From the NCBI RefSeq assembly GCF_042665545.1, contig NZ_JBHTCM010000025.1, positions 62,001-126,000 on the forward strand: a stretch of DNA of 64,000 bases, read 5' to 3'. The notes under the pieces were generated by a model. The model ran no database searches. It was not told where the DNA came from and saw only the letters and a program-made list of their open reading frames with translations. The translations under genes and the position numbers were made by a program. The stretch is from Rhodocista pekingensis (lineage in GTDB: Bacteria > Pseudomonadota > Alphaproteobacteria > Azospirillales > Azospirillaceae). Below are positions 42,841 through 51,735 of the stretch, piece by piece (position 1 is the first letter of the stretch; each line of letters starts with the position of its first letter).

Positions 42841-45800
42841 TCAATCCTGGCCCGGCGGAGCGGCGCGACGGCCAGCGTGCAGCCAGCCGTGCAGCTTTTT
42901 CTGGCCGCCCATGACGAAGACGAAGAAGGCGGGTACGAAGAACACCGCCAGCACGGTGGCGCACAGGATGCCGCCGAACACGCCGGTACCGATGGCGTTC
43001 TGGGTCTCGGCGCTGGCCCCCTGGGCGAGCATCAGCGGCACCACGCCCAGGCCGAACGCCAGCGAGGTCATCAGGATCGGGCGCAACCGTAGTCGTGCCG
43101 CCGTGATCGCGGCGTCCAGCAGTCCCTTGCCCTCGGCATGCAGTTGTCGGGCGAACTCGACGATCAGGATGGCGTTCTTGGCCGACAGGCCGATCACCGT
43201 GATCATGCCGACCTTGAAGAAAATGTCGTTGGGCATGCCGCGCAGCATCACCGCCGCCACCGCGCCCAACAGGCCCAGCGGCACCGCCAGCATCACCGAC
43301 AGCGGGATCGACCAGCTTTCGTACAGCGCCGCCAGCACCAGGAAGACCACCAGCATGGACAGCGCCATCAACAACGGCGCCTGCGCTGCTGACTGACGTT
43401 CCTCCAGCGACTGGCCGGTCCATTCCAAGGCAAATCCGGCGGGCAACCGGGTGGCGAGCCGTTCCATCTCGGCCATGGCCTCGCCATTGGACACGCCGGG
43501 AGCCGGGCCGCCGGAAATGCGGGCGGAGGGGAAGCCCTGGTAACGGACGAGTTGCAGCGGCGTGTCTTCCCATACCGGCGTCACCACCTCCGACAACGGC
43601 ACCATGCCGCCGCTGGAATTGCGCAGGTACAGCCTCAGCACGTCGTCCACCTGCATGCGGGCGGGGGCGTCGGCCTGGAGGATCACCTGCTGCATCCGTC
43701 CGGCATTGGGGAAGTCGTTGACGTACAGCGAGCCCATGGCCGCCGCCAGGGTGTCGCTGATGGTGGTGAACGGCACCCCCAGGGCCTCGGCCTTCTGCCG
43801 GTCGATATCCAGGCGGACGCTGGCGCCGTCGGGCAGTCCGTCGGAATAGACGCCGGAGACGACCTCGCTCTGCGCCGCCAGTTCCAGCAGTTTCGCCTCG
43901 GCGGCCTTCAGGGCCGCCTCACCATGGCCGGCGCGGTCCTGAAGGCGCAGGTTGAAACCGGATGAGGTCCCCATCTCCTCGATGGCTGGCGGCAGAAGGC
44001 TCATGACCGTGCCGTCGGTGGCGTCGGCCATGGCCTGCTGCGCGCGCCGGGCTTCGTCGGCCGTGGTGGCGCCGCCGCGCTGATCCCAGTCCTTGAGCAT
44101 GGTGAAGGCGAGCGCGGTATTGGCGCCCGAGCCGGAAAAGCCGAAACCCAGGATCGACAGGGTCGAGTCCACCGCCGGCCGCGCGGCGGCATGGGCTTCG
44201 AACTTGCGGACCAGATCCAGCGTGCGTTCCTGGGTGGCGTCCGACGGCAACTGGAACGAGGTCATGAAATAGCCCTGGTCCTCCTCGGGCAGGAAGGCCG
44301 AGGGCAGTACCAGGAACCCCAGGCCCAGCAGCACGACGATGACCGCGAACGCGGCCATCATCCGGCCGGTGCGACGGACCAGGGCGGCAACGCGGGTTTC
44401 ATAGGACCGGGTGAGATGGTCGAACCGGCGGTTGAACCAGCCGAAGAAGCCGCCTTTGGCATGGTGGCCGGGATCGACGGGCTTCAGCAGGGTGGCGCAC
44501 AGGGCCGGGGTCAGGCTGAGCGCCAGGAAGGCCGAGAACAGGATGGAAACCGCCATGGAAAGGGTGAACTGTCGATAGATCACCCCGACCGAGCTTCCGG
44601 CCAGCGCCATGGGGATGAACACCGCCGTCAGCACCAGGGTGATGGCGATCACCGCGCCGGTGATTTCCTTCATCGCCTTCTCGGTCGCGTCCTTGGCCGA
44701 CAGTCCCTCGGTCGCCATCAGGCGCTCGACGTTTTCCACCACCACGATGGCGTCGTCGACGATGATGCCGATGGCCAGGACCATGCCGAACATGGTCAGC
44801 ACGTTGATCGAGAAGCCGGCCACCAGCATGACGGCGAACGTCCCCAGCAACGCGATCGGGGCAACGATGGCCGGGATCAGGGTATAGCGGATGTTCTGCA
44901 GGAACAGCAGCATGACCAGGAACACCAGCACCATGGCTTCAACCAGGGTCTGGACGACCTTTTCGATGGAAATCCTGACGAAGGGTGCGGTGTCGAACGG
45001 GGTTGAATAGGTCACGCCCGCCGGCATGACGTGGCTGAGCTCGGCCAGCCGCTTCTTCACGCTTTCGGCCGTGCGCACGGCGTTGGCGCCCGGCGACAGC
45101 TGCACGGCGGCAACGGCGGCGGCGTCTCCGTTCTCGCGGTTGGCGAAGCTGTAGGTCTGCGGGCCCAGTTCCACCCGCGCCACGTCTCCCAACGTGACCT
45201 TGGAGCCGTCGGCATTGGCGCGCAGCACGATGGCGGCGAATTCCTCCGGCGTCTGCAACTGGCCCTGCGCCGTCAGGGGAATGCTCACCCGCTGTCCCGG
45301 AATGGTCGGTGCGTCGCCGACCCGACCGGGCGCGATCTGGGTGTTCTGCTGGGTGATGGCTGCCGACAGGTCGGCCATGGTCAGGCCGAAGGAGACCAGC
45401 CGCAACGGGTCCACCCAGATGCGCAGGGCCTGTTCGGCGCCGAACAACTGCACGCGACCCACCCCGTCGATGCGGCGCAGTTCCTCGATGATGTTGCGGG
45501 CCAGATAGTCGCTGAGTGTCGTCTCGTCGAACCGGCCATCCTCGGATCTCAGGCTGACCAGCATCAGGAAGCCAGAGTCGGCGGATTCAACGGTCAGTCC
45601 GTTCTGCCGGACCGCTTGCGGCAGCCGTGGTTCAATGGCTTTCAGGCGGTTCTGCACGTCCACCTGCGCCATCTCGGGGTCCGTTCCCGGCTTGAAGGTG
45701 ACGGTCACCTGGGCCGTGCCCGAGGTGTCGGCCGAGGATTCGAAATACAGCAGGTTCTTGACGCCCGACAGTTCGCGCTCGATCAGTCCCAGCACGGAAT

Positions 45801-45975
45801 CGTTCATGGTCTGGGGGGCTGCGCCGGGATAGCTGGCGTAGATGCTGACCGTGGGCGGCGCCACCGAGGGGTAGCGGGCGATCGGCAGTTGCGGCAGGGC
45901 GATCAGGCCCAGCAGGATGATGAACAGGGCGACGACCCAGGCGAAGACCGGGCGGTGGATGAAGAAATGCGGCAT
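42841..45975 (-). CDS. RND multidrug efflux permease, HAE1 family
   Basis: 1044 residues, the usual length. It starts MPHFFIHRPVFAWVVALFI. Periplasmic porter domains alternate with twelve membrane segments. Proton-relay acidic residues lie in the segment GMVLAIGIIVDDAIVVVENVER; other signatures are NILTMFGM-type (INVLTMFGMV), SLTPALCATLLKP and FFKVGMITVIGLSAKNAILIVEFA. It exports diverse hydrophobic drugs from membrane or periplasm using the proton gradient. It is the middle gene of a three-gene operon of adaptor, pump and outer-membrane factor, in the adeA-adeB-adeC order. Confidence 0.95.
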   Translation of the reverse strand: MPHFFIHRPVFAWVVALFIILLGLIALPQLPIARYPSVAPPTVSIYASYPGAAPQTMNDSVLGLIERELSGVKNLLYFESSADTSGTAQVTVTFKPGTDPEMAQVDVQNRLKAIEPRLPQAVRQNGLTVESADSGFLMLVSLRSEDGRFDETTLSDYLARNIIEELRRIDGVGRVQLFGAEQALRIWVDPLRLVSFGLTMADLSAAITQQNTQIAPGRVGDAPTIPGQRVSIPLTAQGQLQTPEEFAAIVLRANADGSKVTLGDVARVELGPQTYSFANRENGDAAAVAAVQLSPGANAVRTAESVKKRLAELSHVMPAGVTYSTPFDTAPFVRISIEKVVQTLVEAMVLVFLVMLLFLQNIRYTLIPAIVAPIALLGTFAVMLVAGFSINVLTMFGMVLAIGIIVDDAIVVVENVERLMATEGLSAKDATEKAMKEITGAVIAITLVLTAVFIPMALAGSSVGVIYRQFTLSMAVSILFSAFLALSLTPALCATLLKPVDPGHHAKGGFFGWFNRRFDHLTRSYETRVAALVRRTGRMMAAFAVIVVLLGLGFLVLPSAFLPEEDQGYFMTSFQLPSDATQERTLDLVRKFEAHAAARPAVDSTLSILGFGFSGSGANTALAFTMLKDWDQRGGATTADEARRAQQAMADATDGTVMSLLPPAIEEMGTSSGFNLRLQDRAGHGEAALKAAEAKLLELAAQSEVVSGVYSDGLPDGASVRLDIDRQKAEALGVPFTTISDTLAAAMGSLYVNDFPNAGRMQQVILQADAPARMQVDDVLRLYLRNSSGGMVPLSEVVTPVWEDTPLQLVRYQGFPSARISGGPAPGVSNGEAMAEMERLATRLPAGFALEWTGQSLEERQSAAQAPLLMALSMLVVFLVLAALYESWSIPLSVMLAVPLGLLGAVAAVMLRGMPNDIFFKVGMITVIGLSAKNAILIVEFARQLHAEGKGLLDAAITAARLRLRPILMTSLAFGLGVVPLMLAQGASAETQNAIGTGVFGGILCATVLAVFFVPAFFVFVMGGQKKLHGWLHAGRRAAPPGQD

Positions 45976-45996
45976 GGGGGCGGTGCTCCTGGCGTC

Positions 45997-47145
45997 TCAG
46001 CGCGCGGCCCTGTCGGCCGGCTGCCAGTCGTGCGGTGTGACCACGGCGCCTTCGCTCAGCCGCTCCGATCCTTCGACCACGATCCGCTGTCCGGCCTTGA
46101 GACCCGCGCGGATGCGGTAGCGGTGCTCGATCAGTTCGCCCAGCTCCACCGGCTGGGCGTGCACCGCGTCACCCTCGTCGATCACCCACACCAGCGGCTT
46201 GCCGCCGACACGGGCGACTGCCTGCTGCGGCACCATCAGGGCATCGTCGTAACTGGCGCGCGGCACCCGGGCGCGCACGAACATGCCGGGCAGCAGGTCG
46301 CGCCGGGCGTTGTCCACCAGCACGCGCAACAGCACGTCACCCGTTCCCGCATCGACGCTGATGCCGGAAAACAGAATCCGACCGCTGGCCCCGTAGGGAG
46401 CGCCGCCGCTGCGCAACACCGTGACCGGCAGACCCGCATTGCGGTCGGCCTGCCGCGAGGCCAGGGCATCGCGCACCGCATCGAGCGAGGCCGCCGGCTG
46501 GCGCACGTCCACATAGACCTGATCGACCTGCTGGATGCGGGCCATCGGGCTGGCGTCGGTGGGGGACACCAGCGCGCCTTCGGTGACCAGGGCCTGGTCG
46601 ATCCGGCCCGAGATCGGCGCGTCCACCGTGGCGAATTTCAGATCCAACTGGCGGCGCGCCAGGGTCGCGCGGGCCTGGGCGACGTCCGCTGCGGCCTGAT
46701 CGCGCTGTGATACGGCATCGTCGTAGGTCTGGCGGCTGATCGCCTCGGCCTGCGCCAGCGGCTCCAGGCGCCGGGTCTGCACCTGCGCTTGGGCCAGGGC
46801 CGCTTCGGCGCGTTGCAACGCGGCGGCCGCCATCGCGGCGTCGGCCTTGAACGGAGCGGGATTGATCTGGAACAGCGGGGTGCCCGCCTGGATTTCCGTG
46901 CCCTCTTCGAACAGGCGCTGCTGGACGATGCCGCTGACCTGGGGACGGATCTCCGCCACGCGCAGGGCGGCGACACGCCCCGGCAGGTCTTCGGTCAGGT
47001 CCACCCGGGCCGGAACCAGCGTCATCACCGCCACCGGCGTGGGCGGCGGCGGTGGTTCGGGCGCGGCGTCGTCGCAGCCGGCGAGAGCGAGCACCACCGT
47101 GGCAAGCAGCACGCTGCCGCGGAACAGACGTTCGGTACCCATCAT
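45997..47145 (-). CDS. RND efflux periplasmic adaptor (membrane fusion protein)
   Basis: 382 residues. A lipoprotein signal peptide ends in the lipobox LAGC. Lipoyl half-motifs (DLPGRVAALRVAEIRPQVSGIVQQRLFEEGTEIQAGTPLFQI and ATVDAPISGRIDQALVTEGALV) flank a helical hairpin rich in Ala/Gln. The C-terminal barrel has VPQQAVARVGGKPLVWVID and the membrane-proximal IVVEGSERLSEGAVVTP. It links the pump to the outer-membrane factor. It is the first gene of the efflux operon, divergent from the response regulator gene across a 117-base gap. Confidence 0.93.
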   Translation of the reverse strand: MMGTERLFRGSVLLATVVLALAGCDDAAPEPPPPPTPVAVMTLVPARVDLTEDLPGRVAALRVAEIRPQVSGIVQQRLFEEGTEIQAGTPLFQINPAPFKADAAMAAAALQRAEAALAQAQVQTRRLEPLAQAEAISRQTYDDAVSQRDQAAADVAQARATLARRQLDLKFATVDAPISGRIDQALVTEGALVSPTDASPMARIQQVDQVYVDVRQPAASLDAVRDALASRQADRNAGLPVTVLRSGGAPYGASGRILFSGISVDAGTGDVLLRVLVDNARRDLLPGMFVRARVPRASYDDALMVPQQAVARVGGKPLVWVIDEGDAVHAQPVELGELIEHRYRIRAGLKAGQRIVVEGSERLSEGAVVTPHDWQPADRAAR

Positions 47146-47215
47146 CGGCCCTTCTGGGGTGGATAACGCAAAAGAGCGCGCACCCTAGGCCGGCAGGATG
47201 GCGTTTCCGTCGAGC

Positions 47216-47236
47216 CTTTGTGGAGATAGAGTGGAG
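47216..47236 (+). promoter_or_regulatory. Direct repeat, candidate AdeR-type operator
   Basis: GTGGAG occurs at 47220-47225 and again at 47231-47236, an 11-base period, in the gap between the divergent efflux and two-component genes. From memory, A. baumannii AdeR binds a 10-base direct repeat ending in GTGGAG with one spacer base in the same intercistronic position. The flanking bases differ here. Confidence 0.6.
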
Positions 47237-47262
47237 GCGGAATCCAATCGCGCGGACCTGTC

Positions 47263-47982
47263 ATGCTCCCCACGATCGCCGAGCCACACTCCCTGGTGTT
47301 GATCGCGGAGGATGAACCCGAGATTGCCGAGATCCTGTCCGCCTATCTGCAGCGGAGTGGCCTGCGCGGCGTGCACGCAGCCGATGGCCGCCGCGCCTTG
47401 GACCTGCACCTGTCGCTCAAGCCGGACCTGATCGTGCTGGATGTGCAGATGCCCTGTGTGGACGGCTGGCAGGTGCTGTCGGAAGTGCGCCGCCGCGGCG
47501 ACACGCCGGTCATCATGCTCACCGCCCTGGATCAGGACATCGACAAGCTGATGGGATTGCGGATCGGAGCCGACGATTACGTGGTCAAGCCCTTCAACCC
47601 GGCGGAAGTGGTCGCCCGTGTCCAGGCGGTGCTGCGCCGTGCCCGCCCCGGCGGCGACCAGCCGACCCGGCGCTTCATCCGGCTCGGGCGGTTGCAGGCC
47701 GACCTGGAAAGCCACGAGATCGCCGTGCAGAATGACGGCCGTTTTCTTCCTCTCCCGCTGACTCTGACCGAGTTCAGGCTTCTGATCCATCTGATGCGGG
47801 CACCGCACCGGGTCTTCGGGCGGGAGGAGTTGCTGGTCGCCTGCCTGCCCGAGGGCGAGACCCTGGAGCGCACGGTGGACAGCCACGTCAGCAAGCTGCG
47901 CAAGAAACTGGAAGCCGTCGGGCTGGAGGGCATCCCGGCCAGCGTGCGGGGAGTCGGCTACCGGCTGGGAACCGTGTCTTGA
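47263..47982 (+). CDS. OmpR-family response regulator, AdeR/BaeR-like
   Basis: 239 residues. The receiver domain has the acidic pair in LIAEDEPEI, the phosphorylatable Asp in LIVLDVQMPCVDGW, and KPFNPAEVVARVQAVLRR. The stretch TPVIMLTALDQDIDKLMGLRIGADDYVVKPFNP is strikingly like AdeR of Acinetobacter (recalled). The C-terminal winged helix has LTEFRLLIHLMRAPHRVFGREELL and RTVDSHVSKLRKKL. It probably controls the divergent RND operon. The histidine kinase gene follows after ten bases. The ATG lacks a strong Shine-Dalgarno sequence. Confidence 0.93.
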   Translation: MLPTIAEPHSLVLIAEDEPEIAEILSAYLQRSGLRGVHAADGRRALDLHLSLKPDLIVLDVQMPCVDGWQVLSEVRRRGDTPVIMLTALDQDIDKLMGLRIGADDYVVKPFNPAEVVARVQAVLRRARPGGDQPTRRFIRLGRLQADLESHEIAVQNDGRFLPLPLTLTEFRLLIHLMRAPHRVFGREELLVACLPEGETLERTVDSHVSKLRKKLEAVGLEGIPASVRGVGYRLGTVS

Positions 47983-47992
47983 GGACCGTGCC

Positions 47993-49051
47993 TTGAGCGA
48001 GGCCGGAAGTCTGAGCCGCCGGATCATCCGGTCCATGGTCGCCCTGGCCCTGGGCACCACCTTGCTGGCGCTGCTGGGATCCTATGCCTTCTACGCCGCG
48101 TGGTTCCTGTTGTCCCCGAACAGCTTCCCCGGTCCCGACGACTCCAGCGATTGGCTCCCCACGCCGCTGGAATGGGGGTGGATGGCCCTGACCGTTGCCG
48201 TGGCGCTGGGGATCGCCATTCTGTTCGCTCTGAAACTGTCGAGACCGATCGTCACGCCGCTCAACGCCGTGGCGGAAAGCCTGCGCCAGGTGGCGCAGGG
48301 CAACCTGTCGGTCCGCGCCCGCAGCGAGGGTCATCCGCACGACGAGGCAGCCCAACTGGTGCATGACTTCAATGCCATGGCTGAACGCCTGGAACGCATG
48401 GAGCGCGAACGCCGGTTCTGGAACGCGGCCATCGCCCACGAACTGCGCACCCCGGTAACGGTGCTGCGCGGTCGTCTGCAAGGACTGAACGACGGCGTGT
48501 TCGAACCGGCCCCGGCCCTGTTCCGCTCGCTGTTGACCCAGGTCGAGGGGCTCGGCCGGTTGATCGAGGATCTCCGCCTGCTGGGTCTGGTCGAGAACGG
48601 ACGGCTTGACCTGCGGCTCGAACTGACCGACCTGGAGACTGAGGTGGCGGCGGTGGTGCGGGCCATCGAGCCCAGCCTGCGGGAAGCGGGCTTCGCCGTA
48701 TCCTGCCAGGTGGACGCGCAACCGGTGCCGTGCGATCCGGTCCGGATGCGTCAGGCATTGCTGGCGCTGCTGGAAAATGCCCTGTGCCACGCTCTTCCCG
48801 GGCCGCTGCACATTCGGGTTCTGATCGATCAGGGAAGCTGCCACCTGCTGGTGGAGGATTGCGGTCCCGGCGTGCCTGATACCCAGGCAACCCGGATCTT
48901 CGAGGCATTCCAGCGGGGCGAAACCCACGGTCACGGCAGCGGGGTGGGGTTGGCGGTGGTCCGGGCCATCGCCCGCATCCATGGCGGCGATGTGACCTGC
49001 CGCCCGTCGGCGCTGGGCGGCACCGCGTTCGACCTCTCCTGGCCGGTCTGA
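47993..49051 (+). CDS. Sensor histidine kinase, AdeS/BaeS-like
   Basis: 352 residues from a TTG start with GAGG eight bases upstream. Two membrane segments (about residues 15-37 and 60-80) bracket a short periplasmic loop. A HAMP domain includes SRPIVTPLNAVAESLRQVAQGNLSVRA. The phosphoacceptor His is in NAAIAHELRTPVTVLRGRLQ. The ATP-binding domain has an N box (LLALLENALCHAL), a G1 box (VEDCGPGVPD) and a G2 box (GHGSGVGLAVVRAIARIHGG). It forms a pair with the preceding regulator. Confidence 0.92.
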   Translation: MSEAGSLSRRIIRSMVALALGTTLLALLGSYAFYAAWFLLSPNSFPGPDDSSDWLPTPLEWGWMALTVAVALGIAILFALKLSRPIVTPLNAVAESLRQVAQGNLSVRARSEGHPHDEAAQLVHDFNAMAERLERMERERRFWNAAIAHELRTPVTVLRGRLQGLNDGVFEPAPALFRSLLTQVEGLGRLIEDLRLLGLVENGRLDLRLELTDLETEVAAVVRAIEPSLREAGFAVSCQVDAQPVPCDPVRMRQALLALLENALCHALPGPLHIRVLIDQGSCHLLVEDCGPGVPDTQATRIFEAFQRGETHGHGSGVGLAVVRAIARIHGGDVTCRPSALGGTAFDLSWPV

Positions 49052-49369
49052 CGCTGTGTGAACGCAGGTCGTTGCCCGTCCCGGGGCGTGGTGTGGCTGA
49101 GGGAGGGGCGCGGCCGGAGCGCAGTGACATGGCCGGGCCCACACGCGGCGACGGCCGCTCTGGTTAGGAACCAATCCAGCGGTTTGGTTCACGAAGATGG
49201 CTGTCCCAGGTCCATCCGGCACCGACCGGGTCGTGTGCGGCCCCCGGTTTTCCCGAAAAACCATCCCCGCGCGCCTTCGCGGTCGGGCCCCTGCCGCCAT
49301 CCGCCGCCTTGTCCCGCTGATGGTTGGCGGCCAGGGTGGGGTGAACCGATTCAGGAGGCAAGGGTTTCC
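49052..49369. other. Intergenic region upstream of the SMR gene
   Basis: About 318 bases. It ends with AGGAGG (49353-49358), an 11-base spacer and the SMR ATG. It contains GC-rich inverted segments around 49285-49305 (GCGCGCC-TTCG-CGG). I looked for the loop motifs of guanidine riboswitches, which often precede SMR genes, and did not find them. No gene is called. Confidence 0.4.
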
Positions 49370-49714
49370 ATGTCCCCCGTTCTCATCGCCTATGGCGCGC
49401 TGGCCCTCGCCATCATGTGTGAGGTCGCCGGCACCACCTTTCTCCAGAAATCGGAGCAGTTCACCCGGCCAGGGCCGATCCTGCTCATGGTTCTCTTCTA
49501 TGCCGGGTCCTTCTACTTCCTGGCCCAGGCGTTGAAGGCAGTGCCGCTGGGCATCGCCTATGCGGTCTGGGCCGGGGTCGGGATCGTGCTGACGGCGGTG
49601 GTGGGCGCCGTTGTCTTCCGGCAGGCGCTGGACACTGCCGCCATGCTGGGCATCGGCCTGATCGTCGCCGGGGTGGCGGTGATCCAGATCTTCTCGAAAA
49701 GCGTGTCACACTGA
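49370..49714 (+). CDS. Small multidrug resistance (SMR) transporter, EmrE-like
   Basis: 114 residues with four membrane segments, the usual SMR size. The essential membrane Glu is in LALAIMCEVAGTTFLQKSE (segment 1). The conserved loop PLGIAYAVWAGVGIVLTAVVG (segment 3) and VFRQALDTAAMLGIGLIVAGVAVIQ (segment 4) match EmrE and Qac proteins more than the Gdx/SugE group. It exports cationic compounds in exchange for protons as a dimer. AGGAGG supports the chosen ATG. It stands apart from the RND locus but next to it. Confidence 0.92.
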   Translation: MSPVLIAYGALALAIMCEVAGTTFLQKSEQFTRPGPILLMVLFYAGSFYFLAQALKAVPLGIAYAVWAGVGIVLTAVVGAVVFRQALDTAAMLGIGLIVAGVAVIQIFSKSVSH

Positions 49715-50021
49715 CGGAGATGGCTGAGGCGGCCGGTGCCGGGATCGGCAAGCCGGCGGTTTTCTGGAAAAAACCACGCGCGGCTGCCCATCTCCAGGCC
49801 CGCGGCTTCAGCGTCTTGGTGGCGGCATAGTTCCCTCCGGCCCCTCGAAAGGGGGGCCGCTGCTGCTTGTCGCCGACCCGGACTGGCCGGGGGATTGTCC
49901 GGCGGTGGGGTGGGGCCCCGACCGGTCTAGGCCGGGGACGGAAAGAACCGGAAAAGCGGCTGATGGCTCCCCCATGTGATGCGGGGATTGATGGCTGGCA
50001 GATCACACCGCAGGAGATCCC
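49715..50021. other. Intergenic region between SMR and YczE-like genes
   Basis: About 307 bases. It contains a GC-rich hairpin, CGGCCCC-TCGAAAGG-GGGGCCG (49838-49859), possibly a terminator for the SMR gene although no U-run follows, and an earlier GGTTTTCTGGAAAAAACC segment. CAGGAG just before 50022 is the next gene's ribosome-binding site. No gene recognised. Confidence 0.45.
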
Positions 50022-50741
50022 ATGACCCGTCCCGTTTCCGCCCCCCTTCCCGGCCGCCTCGCCCTCTACCTTTCCGGCTGCCTCCTGTTCTCGCTGGGGG
50101 CCAAGCTGTTCATCGACAGCCATCTCGGCGTCGATCCGCTGGATGTTCTGGTTCTCGGCATCGTCGGCCACACCGGCGTCACGGTCGGCATCGCGTCGGG
50201 AGCGGTCGCCATCGGTTTCCTGCTCCTCTGGAGTCTCTGGAACCGCCGTCGCCCGCCGCTTTCGCCTTTCATGACGATGTTCCTGGTCGGGTCGCTGATC
50301 GATCTCTGGATCTGGCTGGAGCTTGAGCGGGTGACCCAGGCGATTCTGGCCGCCGTCCCGATGCTGGCGACAGGGCTGCTGCTGGCGTCCTTCGGCTCGG
50401 CCCTGATCATCGTGGCCGGCATCGGCATCCGCATCATGGATCTGGTCGCCATCACCATGGTGGAGCGCTGGCGCTGGCAGTTCTGGCAGGCGAAGCTGGC
50501 GCTGGAAGTGTTCTTCGTCGCCTCCGGCTGGGTGCTCGGCGGTCCGGTGGGGGTCGGAACCCTGGCCTTCGTCGTCGTCGTGGGACCGATGATGCAACTC
50601 TTCATGGCGCTGGTGACGAAGGTTCTCGGCACCGTCAACCATGGGCTCCCGGGTCCGCTCGCCTCTGCCCATACCGACGCTGCCCGCCCCGACGCTGCCC
50701 ACCCCGACGCTGCCGGCCCCGCTGCCGCGTCGGGGCGCTGA
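50022..50741 (+). CDS. YczE/YitT-like integral membrane protein
   Basis: 239 residues with five or six membrane segments. The pattern LYLSGCLLFSLGAKLFIDSHLGVDPLDVLVLGI near the N-terminus and GIRIMDLVAITMVERWRWQFWQAKLALEV are typical of the YczE/YyaS/YitT group, whose function is poorly known. The C-terminal ~35 residues are extra, with a repeated DAARPDAAHPDAA stretch encoded by a 15-base tandem repeat. CAGGAG precedes the ATG. It converges with the repB gene, 19 bases apart. A transport role is possible. Confidence 0.78.
   Translation: MTRPVSAPLPGRLALYLSGCLLFSLGAKLFIDSHLGVDPLDVLVLGIVGHTGVTVGIASGAVAIGFLLLWSLWNRRRPPLSPFMTMFLVGSLIDLWIWLELERVTQAILAAVPMLATGLLLASFGSALIIVAGIGIRIMDLVAITMVERWRWQFWQAKLALEVFFVASGWVLGGPVGVGTLAFVVVVGPMMQLFMALVTKVLGTVNHGLPGPLASAHTDAARPDAAHPDAAGPAAASGR
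50674..50718 (+). repeat. Three tandem 15-base repeats in the yczE-like 3' end
   Basis: CCGACGCTGCCCGCC occurs three times with small changes (50674, 50689, 50704). It encodes repeats of the type DAARP/DAAHP/DAAGP in the C-terminal tail. The unit is a multiple of three, so copy-number change would keep the frame. Confidence 0.8.
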
Positions 50742-50760
50742 GCGGCGCCGGTCCCGGCCG

Positions 50761-51735
50761 TCAGTCCGCCACGTCCAGGCCGCTGCGGCGCAGGGCGTCG
50801 GGGATGGCGGCGAAGATGGCGTCCACCGCGTCGGGCGGCAGGCCGGCGGCCAGCCGCAGCAGGGGGCGCCCGTCCTGCTCCGTCAGGCGTGCCAGCACCT
50901 GCCCCGTGCGGCTGCGCACCACCCGCTCGCCGCGCGGGGCGGGGGTCGGATCGGCCCGCCCCTCCGCCACCGTGACCAGCTCGGCCAGCCGCTTGGCGAA
51001 AGGCAGGGAGCCGGCCGCCAGTTCCGCCGCCTTCGCCAGCACGCGCTCCCGAACGGCCGGGTCGGTCAGCAGCCGGGCCAGCCGGGCGCCGTCGGCGATG
51101 CGCAAGGGGCGGGGATCGCCCAGCCCGGCCACGACGGCGTCCGGCAGCTCCGCCAGCTTCAGCAGGTTGGAGAGGTGGCCCTTGGTGAAGCCCAGCGCCG
51201 CCATCAGCCCGGCGCGGTCCATCACCCCGGCCTCCAGCACGGCGGCGATCTGCCGGGCGCGCTCGAAGGCGGAGATGTCGGCCCGCACCTCATTCTCCCG
51301 CACCATGGCGAGGACGAGGCCCCTGTCGTCGGCCGCCAGCTCGCGGGCCAGCACCGGCCGGCCGAGCCGGCGGCAGGCCTCGACGCGGCGATGGCCGGCG
51401 ATGATCTCGAACCCGGCGCCGGTGCGGCGCACCAGGATGGGCACGAGCTGGCCGCGGGCCAGGATGTCCTGCACGAGCTGCTCGAACGCCGTGTCCGCGA
51501 AGGCGGCACCGTGCCGGTCGCGGAAGCGGGTGGCGACGAGGGTGCCGGGGTCGAGGTCCAGCAGCACCTGCCCGGCCGCCTTCAGCCGTTCCAGCTCGGC
51601 CGCACTACCCTCGAACACCTCCTCCATCTGGGCGACGATGGGGATGAAGGAGCGGGCGCTGCCGCTTTCGCGCCGGCGCCCGGCGACGTCACCGACGGCG
51701 GCATCCAGGGCCGCCATCCTGTCCTTCCGGCTCAT
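50761..51735 (-). CDS. repB: Plasmid-type partition protein RepB/ParB
   Basis: 324 residues. The N-terminal ParB/Srx domain has FEQLVQDILARGQLVPILVRRTGAGFEIIAGHRRVEACRRLG and MVRENEVRADISAFERARQIAAVLE. A helix-turn-helix, MDRAGLMAALGFTKGHLSNLLKLAEL, lies near residue 175. The C-terminal domain resembles RepB of repABC plasmids. It binds a parS-type site and works with RepA to segregate a replicon. Its ATG overlaps the repA stop (ATGA). No repC follows; the next gene converges. Confidence 0.9.
   Translation of the reverse strand: MSRKDRMAALDAAVGDVAGRRRESGSARSFIPIVAQMEEVFEGSAAELERLKAAGQVLLDLDPGTLVATRFRDRHGAAFADTAFEQLVQDILARGQLVPILVRRTGAGFEIIAGHRRVEACRRLGRPVLARELAADDRGLVLAMVRENEVRADISAFERARQIAAVLEAGVMDRAGLMAALGFTKGHLSNLLKLAELPDAVVAGLGDPRPLRIADGARLARLLTDPAVRERVLAKAAELAAGSLPFAKRLAELVTVAEGRADPTPAPRGERVVRSRTGQVLARLTEQDGRPLLRLAAGLPPDAVDAIFAAIPDALRRSGLDVAD

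Noticed and set aside
49052..49369. Guanidine or other riboswitch upstream of the SMR gene
   Set aside because: I could not find the paired short hairpins with ACGR loops of the guanidine-II class or the conserved core of ykkC RNAs, and the protein looks more like EmrE than Gdx.
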